From NCBI GenBank assembly GCA_003427395.1, contig BFEA01000759.1, forward strand, positions 426,270 through 447,090: a stretch of 20,821 nucleotides of DNA, read 5' to 3'. A program made the position numbers and the translations under genes. Source of the DNA: Chara braunii. Lineage: Eukaryota > Streptophyta > Charophyceae > Charales > Characeae. The notes under the pieces are model-generated. The model did no database searches, was not told where the DNA came from, and saw nothing but the letters and a program-made list of their open reading frames with translations. Positions 9,293-18,529 of the stretch are shown here, piece after piece; position 1 is the first letter of the stretch; each line of letters opens with the position of its first letter.

Positions 9293-9897
9293 GTGGGCGC
9301 TTAACGCACGCACGCGGCAACCATAGGCGCTAGGTCATTCCATGTCACAGGCTGACGTGGAATCAAACCTGAATCACGATGTTCTTCTACACATTGATTT
9401 CCATACTAATTTCTCCATAGCCGACGCTTGAAAAAAAACGGCCATAGAGCTCGTGCGACGTCGACAGAAGTCAACGGCGGTGGAGAAAGATGGAGAATGC
9501 CCAGTGGTAGCCCAAGTGTGGGAAGAGTGTCGTTTGTCCTTTCCCAATGCTCCAACAAGAGCACGAGGAATCGTGATGAGCACATGAGAAGTTGATACGA
9601 GGCAGGTGCGAAGTCAACAAAACTTTTCAACGACGCTGCTCACGAGAGGTTGATACAAAGACATTTCAAAGACACTTCATAGCAGCAGCGTCACAATTCA
9701 ATAATGGGAGGCTGGAGTTTGTTGCAATCTATCAGAATACTATTCACGTATTCGTCTGGATAAAGAAGACTCCTGGAGGACGATTAGTAATTGTTGACAC
9801 CAGTCAACTAAAGAGGACATAAGCGGTCAAAATTTTAGTCAAAAGTGGGGAGGAATTATAGGTTGTGGGCAACAACAGAGGTTAAAANGGGGGAGAG
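9293..9897. other. Unassigned region between LINE fragments
   Basis: No recognisable gene. A 76-codon plus-strand frame (9592-9822) looks mildly protein-like in its second half (IYQNTIHVFVWIKK) but matches no family I know, and overlapping frames of similar size exist on the minus strand. One N lies at 9888. The abrupt LINE homology break at 9292 and the end of the minus-strand LINE frame near 9898 delimit it. It could be older host or element sequence. Confidence 0.35.
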
Positions 9898-12405
9898 TCA
9901 TGGTGGTGGCAGACCATATTGCNAAACCAACTTCAAACTGTCACTGTTTACCAGCACCAGCATCAATTGTCCTTTGATTTGCTGCCAATCTACCTCGCTC
10001 CATTCTGGGAGCACCANCATCAATTGTCCTTTGATTTGCTGCCAATCTACCTCGCTCCATTCTGGGAACATTGTTTGCATAATATTAAGAAGCAACCATT
10101 CTTCCAGCTTTGTCAGTTCGTCGTGCAGGTCATCAGACCCTTGCTTTCCTGTACTCAACAGAGCTGAAACAGGGGGGACTCAATCGGGGTGTCCTCTACT
10201 TCCATGTGATTTGAACTTATTGCTATCTTTAGCGGGTCGACGTCCATTGGAAGCGGTTCTTGTTCTTTCGTAGGTACAGAAACCTGTTCTGATTGATTCT
10301 TATTTCCAGAACCCTGTTGCAGGGGGAGAGGAACTGCGTTTCCATTGTTGTTTTTTTGTCCTTTTTTCCCCACTACCCTCCATTTTGTTCCCTGATTTTG
10401 ATTTAATCTGGGAAGGTAATTTTGTGGACCAAGACCAAATGATCTGGAACTTTCTCCCTTCTGTCCTGAACTCTCTACCAGACTGCTCTTCTCTTGTGAA
10501 GTATTTAAACCTTGTTTCTTTCCTTGTTCTGTGTTCCCCCCAATCTGTGCAATTTCCCTGGTTTGTGCCAGTCTTGGTACTATGTGCCTGCTGTGTGTTC
10601 AGTCCTCCCGTCTGTGTTGACTAAGACTTCGGACCTCCGGGTGATTGGTGACTGAGACAGCATATAGGAAGGAGAGGGGGGTGGGAATGATGCTGTCCTC
10701 CTCTACCCCCCTCCCCCTCCACGATGTTGTTGCTGACGTTGATGTGGTTGGGACGGTAACCACTCCGGTGGTGGTCGTGGGGGTTTTCTCGTATCTCCCC
10801 TCCCCTCCCAGAACCATCCAATTGGTTATCCCGCTTGATTGATCTCATCACTGAACACCCATCCCTCGTATCCTTGTGCTACAGGGACCCACCTGTGGGG
10901 TCTTTGCTGATCCCTTTTGAGGTTGTGTTTTGCAGTGGAAGCGTGCTGTGGGTGGAACGGACACGCAAATTCCGAGCTGAGGTGTCCATATGCTTTGCAT
11001 TTGAAACACCGGGGTTGGAACTTGTGAGCCGTATGGATCTGATAGATCCTCCCTCCCATTTTGAAGGGAATGGTGTCATCCAACGAAAAAGGTTGGTCCT
11101 TAGGAATGTCCAGGGTCAACATCAAATAGTCATCCCGTTTGGCGACGTAAGTGGGTAAAGGGTCAATGAAATCTACAATCTTATACTGCTGACCGAAATC
11201 GTGAACGTATGCTGCTTGAACTTCAATTGGGATGTGTCTCAGTTCCACCCAGTAGAAGTCCTTCATTAGTTGATCCCTCTTTTCTTCCGGTCCCACTTTT
11301 TTCGGTAGCCAAGGGTAAATGCGAACTTCCGATCCTTCCCACTTCAATTTCTTCCAACCATCCATCTGCTGTTTATCCTTTTCAAACATGCTGATGATTA
11401 TGAAGACTGTTGGCGAAATTGGTTGGACTAAAACAAAATCAAAAACAGCTTCTGGCCCATCCTTCATTGATTCTAGTCTTTTGCATATCCACTTTGTTTT
11501 GTCATTCATTGATCTGATTGCACTGTTGTCGTAGAATATCCAGTTGCTGGCCTGTTTAGTATATATCTCATCCCTCTTCGCTAGTTTGTCCAAAGGGTAA
11601 GCTTTCACCAGTGATTTCCTTCCCCCTTTATCAAAAACCAGCTGCTCTGAGCATGGAGGAAAAGAGATAAAAAATAGGTTATGGCTGAAGATAAATTCCT
11701 CATTGGGACTTTGAGTTCGTCTCCCTGTGAAACTGATGGGCCAATGGATGTTCTACTGATGTTTAAAGTTTTGTCCCGTAGAGTAACTCGGACTCTTTGA
11801 GCCCAAGTGGGTTGGGCTGTTTTGACCTCTGTTGGTGAAAAGGGAGACATAGCATTGTTGGGTGGGGGAGGGGCTGCATTGCGCTCTGTCTTTTCCGGCG
11901 CCCTCGTTGATTTAAGTGTGATGCTTCTTTCTTCTTCCGTCAATATTTCCTCCCCCATATCTAAATCCCCTAGGGTATCAGAGACATCATCACCGCCTGG
12001 TTCGTTCTGAGAAATCTGAGAATTGTAGTGAGACTGAGAGGTCAAGATCTTGTGTTGTTTGTCGTCATTGTCTTTCTTTTGCTGCTGTAAAATTGTGTTG
12101 CCCTTGTCGTGTGAGGATATTCCTTGATGCATATTATGATCTGCTTGTACGTGTGCTTGGGTCAAATTCTGATTTGGGACTTTGTTGAAGGCAGATGCTA
12201 TCCTCTGCACACTGTCTCCCTCCTTACCCTGCGTAGCTCTCTGTCTTGCTTCACAATTCCCAAATCCCATCCCCTGTGAAACATTTCCAGCCCCTGGACG
12301 CACATACGGCGCATTACCCTGATGACGAATGAGGGAATGCCTCATCGCCCCTTGATAAAAGAGAAGTGATTCTGGGTCCTTCGCTCTCCTGGCTTGTAGC
12401 CTCAT
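9898..12405 (-). pseudogene. LINE ORF1 protein (nucleic-acid binding, CCHC knuckle), degraded
   Basis: Reads from an ATG at 12405-12403, preceded by A at -3, down to about 9898. The N-terminal 200 residues are polar and Gln/Asn-rich. After one frameshift near 11690 the frame 11608-10826 holds a domain like the plant LINE N-terminal DUF4283-type fold (WVELRHIPIEVQAAYVHDFG near residue 120-139 of this piece). It is followed by a zinc knuckle CFKCKAYGHLSSEFAC (Cys201, Cys204, His209, Cys216). The usual spacing is CX2CX4HX4C, but here the last gap is six. The rest, below 10826, is low-complexity and broken by about three more frame changes or stops. ORF1 proteins of this type bind the retrotransposon RNA as a chaperone. 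The endonuclease and RT expected downstream, at lower coordinates, are absent. Confidence 0.8.
9956..10069 (-). repeat. 57-bp tandem duplication in ORF1 tail
   Basis: Units 9956-10012 and 10013-10069 are identical except for one N (10017) and one substitution near the end. On the minus strand each encodes WSEVDWQQIKGQLM plus flanking residues, and 57 is a multiple of three, so the frame is kept. The N exactly in the repeat suggests that the assembler had difficulty here. Confidence 0.85.
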
Positions 12406-13110
12406 TTTGGCGTTTTCTTTTCCTGCTTCTATTGATTACCCTAATAATTCGTTAATGCCTACTCTGATGAATTTACTTTTTTTTTTTTTCAATAAAAGAT
12501 TACAGTTAGCAATGTAGTACTGATATATATTTGTTCTGACCTGGGCGGAAACCAGATAACGGATAGTGGAGAAGGGAAGTCAAAAGGAGAAAGGTACAGG
12601 TAATGATGACGCACCTTCCAGATTGAGGATTAGTCATATGATTTGCCTTTCGTCGTTGCTCTGCTCTCGATTGTAGTTCTCCCCTGGCTTCTTCCTGCTA
12701 TACCTTTACCTGATTTGTATTAACTAAGGAAGTCTCCTATGGATTGCAGATTATTTCTTCCCCTCCCTACGCTGCCTTTTAATATCAATGAGAAAGACAA
12801 CATTCGTCTCCTACCACTTGCAGACTATTTCTTCCTCTCCTCCCACTGCTTTTGAAAACAGATTTTCATCCTCCCCCTTTCTCCTCTTGACGTGCTCCCC
12901 TCCTCCCACTGACTTTGAAAAAAGAATATCGTCTTCCCCCTTACTCCTCTTGACGTGCCTTTCGTTGTTGTTTTGCTCTCGATTGTAGAGTCTTCGTCCC
13001 CTAGTAATTGCCCCTACCACTTGCTGAGTCAGACTATTCTCTCCCCTCTTCCCTCTTCCCCCTTATTCCTCTTAATCCTTACATCTCTATTGATTAATCC
13101 AGTTCTAATC
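12406..13110. repeat. Pyrimidine-rich degenerate repeats between divergent LINE blocks
   Basis: No gene is supported here. A 32-bp sequence at 12645-12676 recurs at 12957-12988 with three differences, all C versus T, 312 bp apart. Inside that interval a 63-bp unit (starting TCCTCCCACTG at 12838 and again at 12901) is duplicated imperfectly. Variants of CAGACTATTTCTTCC recur near 12747, 12821 and 13029. A T12-13 run precedes CAATAAAAG near 12490. Repeated monomers immediately upstream of a LINE ORF1 fit a promoter-bearing 5' UTR of the minus-strand LINE, but that role is inference. Confidence 0.5.
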
Positions 13111-13161
13111 ACCTTCCGATGGATAAGGAAAAGAAAGAAATAAATAGAAGATTGGATTAGT

Positions 13162-15075
13162 ATGGGCAACAGACTGCTCACTGTATTATCAGATAAGTTC
13201 CTTCCATCATTTTTGAACAAGCTGCAAAAACTTGCTCCGAAACAGTAACGAACCCCAAAAGGGATTACTCCCAATTTGATAACCAAGCCACAACCCGGCA
13301 GCCTGAGGAGACTCAAAGCTCTGGCTAGGAAACACAAGGCTCAACCTCCAAAGCACAAATATAAAATTATTTTCGAAACTGAAAGGAAAAGTTTCTCACA
13401 GAACAGGAAGACATATTTGACAGTCAACAAAGTGAGGCGAGGCAAAAGGCTATCATGCTTGATGCACACTCCCTGTAAATCCAAACACAAACTCAATAAG
13501 CATAAAAAAGGTAAAAAGCCTTCTCTAAAAAAAAAAAAAAAAAAAAAGAAAGAAGAAATCACACAGAAATTCATTTGATCAGATTTTGGAACTGCGGATG
13601 AGTGAGTCCCATCTGCAGGAACTCATGGAGGTGAGCGCAGGCTCAGATAAGCGACAATCCTCCCAAGTTCAGAATAACTTGGCATCTCAACAAAACAGTA
13701 CGTCGTCTGCCAATCAAACAGCAGGTGTTCTCTTATAACTAGATGAGCTGGCAGGAACGAAATCATCACAAAACAACCAGGCAGGGAAACTGTTAGGTGC
13801 AATTGAGCTGGCAGGAGCGGAATCAACACAAATGAACCACACTCAATATGGGTTAGTAGAGAATGAAGAGTTGTGCCTTACTCAACAGTCTAGCAGCCTC
13901 ACAGATATTGTTGTTCCACTGAATACTAAGGTAGTGATTTCAAAGTCACTACAAAAGAATCATGCACTGAATGAGATTGTTGGAAAGGATGAGTTATTTC
14001 TCAGCCCATCTGGAGTCGTTCTGCGAATTGCTGGGAATGATCTTATTCCAGCAATGTTAGGCACGCTACTGTTCCAGCAGGCTACAAAAGACTTGAGACT
14101 AAGCTCACTGCCCCTATAAAAGTACAGAGGGTTTTTTTATCAGGGGACATCACAAGAGAGATGCCACCTCTCTGTGATTGAGGAAAACTGCCTGCTTAAA
14201 ACACTTCCCTATGATAATAGAAAAGCTCCACAGGAATTCCAAGAGATAGTATCAGAAGTAACAGGGGAAAATAAATTCCTACTTATTTAAGGGCAAACAA
14301 TGAGAGAATCTTCTCAAGATTTGTCACAAGAGACAGAAAGGAAGGAGGAAGTAAGTAAGGAAATAGAAGAAGAAGAAGGGGAAGAAGGGGAAGAAGGGGA
14401 AGAGCAAAGTCCAAAACAAATTGAATTAGTCCCAACCAACAAGAGGCAAAAACTCAGGTTTCGGTTGATTCAAGGCCAAGGGGATATCCCTCCATCAAAA
14501 ATAGGTGTTGTCATATTGTCGGTGAGACACAAAGGGGGCATTTGGCAAGTTGGACTATCTGAACCTCAAGGAGTAGAATATGGGGAAGTAACAGTGCATG
14601 GGACTAAACCTGAGTTTTTGTCTCTTGTCTCTCTGACAGGGGGAATAGCGAGGAAATCTTGGATAAAAGTAGAAATACTAAAATTTATTAAAGAAAATTT
14701 CCCTCCAGGTGGTGTAGCTATCCTAACTCTAACTATTGAAGATCAAAGGATAGATGAGAGAGACGTGTACTTAGAATACGAAGGAACTAGACAAGAAGGT
14801 TTGAAATAGTTTGGTCAAGAAACACTAAAAGACATTCAAGTACTCAAAATCAAGGCAGGATTGTTCTGGTCAGAGGAAGATGTAGGGATCCTCCGAGCAA
14901 GATTGTTGAAGCATGGAATCATGGAAAAAGGAGGGGTACTTGATTTTGGTCCCTGGAAAAACTTAGAAAATACTATTTCCTAGCAATACTACAATTATCC
15001 ATTGAGACTCTCTGAATCCACCAAAATTGAAGGATTAAAATTATCGACGCTTTGTATAATAAAGACAAGGGATGA
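13162..15075 (+). pseudogene. LINE ORF1 C-terminal region, degraded
   Basis: Starts at or before 13162 with a Lys/Arg-rich segment (13276-13578) ending in a poly-A/poly-Lys tract, where the frame shifts. From about 13560 a single frame then runs to 15075 through in-frame stops near 13736, 14117, 14288, 14807 and 14980. It contains a polar Gln/Ser-rich stretch, a Glu/Gly-rich acidic repeat (about 14360-14405), and a globular-looking part from about 14440 (VPTNKRQKLRFRLIQGQGD) to 15070. I do not recognise that last domain. The arrangement just before the ORF2 endonuclease shows that this is the downstream part of ORF1. No zinc knuckle is present on this strand. The frame ends within a few bases of the ORF2 beginning near 15075. 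Confidence 0.65.
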
Positions 15076-15078
15076 AAA

Positions 15079-15830
15079 TTGTTAAGAAGACAGGCGGATT
15101 TAGACCTCAAATCCCTAAATGTTGATGGTCTTGCATCAGCAAAAGCAAACAAAAGACAAACGATCTACGACCAATTAAAAGGGATTGACGATAAAGAGTG
15201 GTCGAATGTAATATGCATCCAGGAAACACACTTGATGGACACACACATGCATAATTACATACACGATAAGATATGGTCTCACCAATCTTATAGGGCTCAT
15301 GCTATTTCTCCTGGGAGATTACATACAGAGTGAAAGACTTGGAACACGGTAGGTGGGTATATGTACTAGCCATGCTAGAACTAGAGATCGTGGGAATTCT
15401 ATGTGTGTATGGACCTAATGAGGTAGGGTAAAGACAAGTTTTTTTTGAAAACATATTCCCACGCCTACCAGTAGGCCTTCCCTTGATCATTGCGGGGGAT
15501 TTCAACGCTGCCCCGGATAGAGACCTAGATAGGTGGCGCCCCCCTTCCCCCTGTCCAACCTACATGACAACGGATGAGAGGATAATGACTAACTTATGCC
15601 AATCCCTCAATCTTTTCGACTTTTATAGGAGGTTAAATCCAACGCTCAAAACATTCACCTGCTTCAGAAAGGGTACATCCCATCATAATTTTAAATCTCG
15701 TATTGATCTGATTCTGGTGGTCGGAGAACTACAAGGGAAAGGATTTTCCAATTAGCAGAGATTTTCCCAAAAAGTTCTTTCCCAGGACCGGATCATGCTA
15801 TGTGTGCGGAGATTTTGTCCTTCAGGAAGA
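15079..15830 (+). pseudogene. LINE ORF2: APE-type endonuclease domain, degraded
   Basis: This domain nicks the target DNA for target-primed reverse transcription. Visible apurinic-endonuclease motifs in order are SLNVDGLAS (about 15110, where relatives usually have NxNG), CIQETHL with the catalytic Glu (about 15217), VYGPNE (about 15400), AGDFNAAPDR (about 15490), SRIDLILV (about 15700) and GPDHAM in a shifted frame (about 15787), corresponding to the final SDH motif. The region is broken by a frameshift near 15330, a stop near 15428 and a frameshift near 15755. The domain order and motifs are those of plant L1-like LINEs. Confidence 0.85.
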
Positions 15831-16659
15831 AACCAGACAAAAGGAAAAAATTATATCATCTCAACACATCCCTCCTCAACATGGACTGTTTTCTAAACTA
15901 TCTTCAAGATGTGTGAAATTTTTGGAGAGAGCAGAGAGATCGCCTCAACGATTACATTAAATGGTTCAACAACGGTCTAGTTTTTTTAGGTCATAAATGT
16001 AATGAGTATTCTCGATTACTGGCAAAACAAAAACATGCTAAAGAAACCCTCATCTACAATAGAATTCGTAAGTTGCAAAACCTAGAGATAGACTCAGAAG
16101 AACACGAATCCTTAGAACCAATAACTCAAAAACTACAACTCTTAGAAACTCAATTAGTGGCTGAAATGGAATATCGATGGCAGGGTCTAAGAATTAGGGG
16201 TAAACTCAAAATTCAGAGTATGGAAGGAAAAATGGATGCACGTTTCTTTGCAATGGCTAGAGCAAGAATAGGTAGAACAATCATTGAAGCTCTAGAAAAC
16301 CCGGTGGATCACAATAGGAATATGGTCACTTCGACGGCAACATGCACTAAAATAGCCAGGGATTTTTTTAAATCACTTTTTTCATCACAAAATAAACAAA
16401 TCCTAAAGGAGCAACAAGCTATAGAAATCAAAGATTTTCTTCAACCATTAAATAAAATTTATCAGAGGAGCAAAAGGAGATGATGGAGAAACCTCTAGCT
16501 AAGGAGGAAATATGGAAAGCCCTATTACTAATGGAAGAAGATAAGTCTCCAGGCATAGATGGTCTTCCCAAAGAATTATGGGAAGCAATATGGGATTATA
16601 TTTCAGGGATCTAATGGATTATTATCACGAGGTATAGTAAAGGTAAATGTGAAACTCCT
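15831..16659 (+). pseudogene. LINE ORF2: linker and start of RT domain, interrupted
   Basis: A helical, charged linker between endonuclease and RT reads through several frames (open 16073-16483: KLQNLEIDSEEHES and following). It leads into the N-terminal RT block with EEDKSPGIDGLPKELWEAIW (about 16528-16590), the classic region before RT motif 1. Coding text continues through a small frame slip to SKGKCETP at about 16636-16659 and then stops abruptly. The remainder of the same RT resumes at 19573, so 16660-19572 is an insertion within this domain. Confidence 0.8.
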
Positions 16660-16949
16660 TCAATACGAAGGTGACAGCAAATAGCAGCGCAACCACCCAA
16701 CATGCAGTAAATGCGAAGGTATGGAAGAGAGGAACGACAATCATGGAAACAGGAGAGAGAAAAAGGGAACAAGATAAGAGAGGAAGGAAATAGAACAAGT
16801 CATGTCTCCCGAACGCGACCGTGAAGGGTCAAATAATAATTCGAACTCGAAAAACAGTAACCCAGCAGGTCAACAACATCATGCAAAGATAGCAAGGAGT
16901 GACTCTCGTCAGCATCCTGCTTAAAAAAACCCAGTTGGTGCGTCAGCGC

Positions 16950-16998
16950 GACCCTACACCGCGTTTCGAACGTTCGCCAATCGGTCTCGTCAGGGGTC
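16950..16998 (-). ncRNA. Hammerhead ribozyme (type I), predicted
   Basis: Reading the minus strand from 16998: helix I 5' strand GACCC (16998-16994), then the invariant CUGACGA (16993-16987). Next comes stem-loop II (16986-16968), GACCG against CGTTC with one C-U mismatch and the closing G-C pair next to both core strands. Then GAAA (16967-16964), and a tiny helix III of A-U, C-G and G-U around a CGG loop. The cleavage-site triplet GUA ends at 16955, and the helix I 3' strand GGGUC is 16954-16950. All invariant core bases are present. Short helix III and an open helix I are what type I hammerheads in Penelope-like elements have. The fold was done by eye, and activity is not shown. Confidence 0.75.
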
Positions 16999-17017
16999 AA
17001 CCTCTGAGTTTCTTCTT

Positions 17018-17779
17018 CTAGATGCCAACCATATGCGTGTCAAAGTCAGTGATGTTCACTTGCTTGGTGACATTAAAACAAGCACCGATAATCTCCTTAG
17101 AAATCTTTTCGTTAAACTCTCGTGCATTCGTCTTGCAATAACGCAACAGAGGGTTGAAGGCAACCACCAATTGCCTCTTCAACGTTCGTTCCTAGCACTC
17201 CTTCGTGGGATATGGAATATTTTTTGCGTTCCTCAAACAATCAAGCACAAAGTTAGCCGTACCAGCTCTGAAACACACGTGCTCATCCACTCTCGGGAAC
17301 TCGCTATCCACCTTTTCACAGTGGCATTCCACAACATTCTCCCTTGCCACAACTCTAAAGTTGTACAAGAAGTCGCCAATACTCAGATTATTTTGCCATA
17401 CTATACGCATCCTCCTCACCAGCATCCATTTCCATACCAATAGTAACTGCAATTGATTCACCAAACCCGCACACAGTTTCCAGATTGCCACCTTGCTAAG
17501 GGTCTCGTCAAAGGTGATCCTCACCGTCAACCGCTCCCGCACATTGATGTCGAATCTCCTACGAATTACTCCAAATAAAATGCAGCGAAGAGAGTATCTT
17601 GTTCTTTTTTCCGAAAAAATGCAGACTACACTAAACATCCAAATCAGACATTCCAAATCCCAAGTCGACATCTCCTTTCTCGTCGGAGCGCAGCTCAAAA
17701 ATCTAAACAGCACGGGTTTAAACGATTGAAGAAAGGAGCAAAAAGAAATGATGGAAACGAATTTAATGCACATGCCCAC
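17018..17779 (-). pseudogene. Cys-containing linker region of GIY-YIG element
   Basis: One minus-strand frame runs from about 17779 to a stop at 17018-17020, interrupted by a single in-frame stop at 17192-17194. It contains VRRMRIVWQNN (about 17410), then VECHCEKVDSEFPRVDEHVCF (about 17330-17270), a Cys/His cluster that could bind zinc, then FVLDCLRNAKNIP, and it ends NITDFDTHMVGI. This follows the GIY-YIG frame after about 140 bp of broken sequence. Permuted Penelope-like proteins are described with a Cys-rich linker between an N-terminal GIY-YIG and the RT, and I infer that this is that linker. The RT that should follow is missing: only 19 bp separate the stop from helix I of the ribozyme. 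Confidence 0.5.
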
Positions 17780-17917
17780 CTTTAACCACTCTTTAGCCTT
17801 ACGAAGCTAAGTCATTCCGTGGACGGTACTGATCTCCGATGTTCCGAAGCATCGCTTGACGAGTTTCCAATGGTTTGATAGCAACCACCCCCCCTGACAC
17901 TCTATCTCGACCGTAGT

Positions 17918-18529
17918 CTAACCCTTATCTCGACATCGACCTAGGATCCGAAACAAACTCAGCGAACTGGTCCCATCCTGAGTCTTAAAAGTCATATGCG
18001 TACTAAGCTCCAAACCCTTCTTCTTGTCCCGCTGTGCAGCTCTACACCTCTCCCTCTTTCCTGGCCTCGACTTCCTATACTTTCTCGGCCGATCCCGACT
18101 ACTCAAGTAAGGACAGACAAGTCGAATAATAAACCGTTCCAAATCAAACAAGTTTTCTTTAGCGCACGTGCTTCTCAACCATTTATACAACCGCTCATTC
18201 CTTCTCCCCACTTCCACAATATTATTGTTCCTTACCCGAAAGATGTGTTCTTTCCACCTAACGTCAAGCGATCTCTTGGTAGCCCCCACATAGATGTGTT
18301 TAACCCATGGTGAAACCAATACGTAGACTAGAGGACCTTCGCAAACAGACAGATCAGACAACGTGTGCCAATCATTCAGATATCCTCGAAGTTTGTCTGC
18401 CCAAGGAACTTCCCCACTCACAAAGAGAGATAAGACAGCGTGCCTATAACGACTTTCCTTCTCACCATAACGCAAACCATCTCTAAGAGTCGCCCTATAC
18501 TTACAAACAGCCTCCCAATTCGCGGTCAT
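17918..18529 (-). pseudogene. GIY-YIG endonuclease domain
   Basis: A 203-codon open frame. The GIY-YIG fold is clear: PLVYVLVSP (residues 66-74, GIY strand), HIYVGATKRSLDVRWKEH (78-95, YIG strand with Arg91 and His95), and a following helix with Glu131 in LERFIIR, the position of the metal-binding glutamate. The Asn often found a dozen residues further on appears as Ser in YLSSRDRP. The C-terminus (about 147-170) is strongly basic. The enzyme would nick target DNA for retroelement insertion. The frame begins with an ATGA that overlaps the stop of the upstream frame by 4 bases (18526-18529), so it is either a one-base frameshift in a formerly continuous protein or a stop-start junction. Upstream residues resume in the proper order, which favours a single polyprotein. 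Confidence 0.8.

Noticed and set aside
9374-9630. Minus-strand ORFs of 69-74 codons
   Set aside because: Two overlapping frames of equal length and a competing plus-strand frame, with no recognisable motif.
11390-11425. CTGATGA followed by GAAA on the plus strand
   Set aside because: The intervening bases do not pair next to the core and the site is antisense to LINE ORF1. It is a chance occurrence.
16800-17000. 66-codon minus-strand ORF
   Set aside because: The 5' half of this frame is the hammerhead ribozyme sequence, and the rest lies in the untranslated end of the nested element. The frame has no start context or family resemblance, so it is a by-product of the ribozyme sequence.
17033-17456. 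Plus-strand ORFs in the linker region
   Set aside because: They are antisense to the better-supported minus-strand linker frame.
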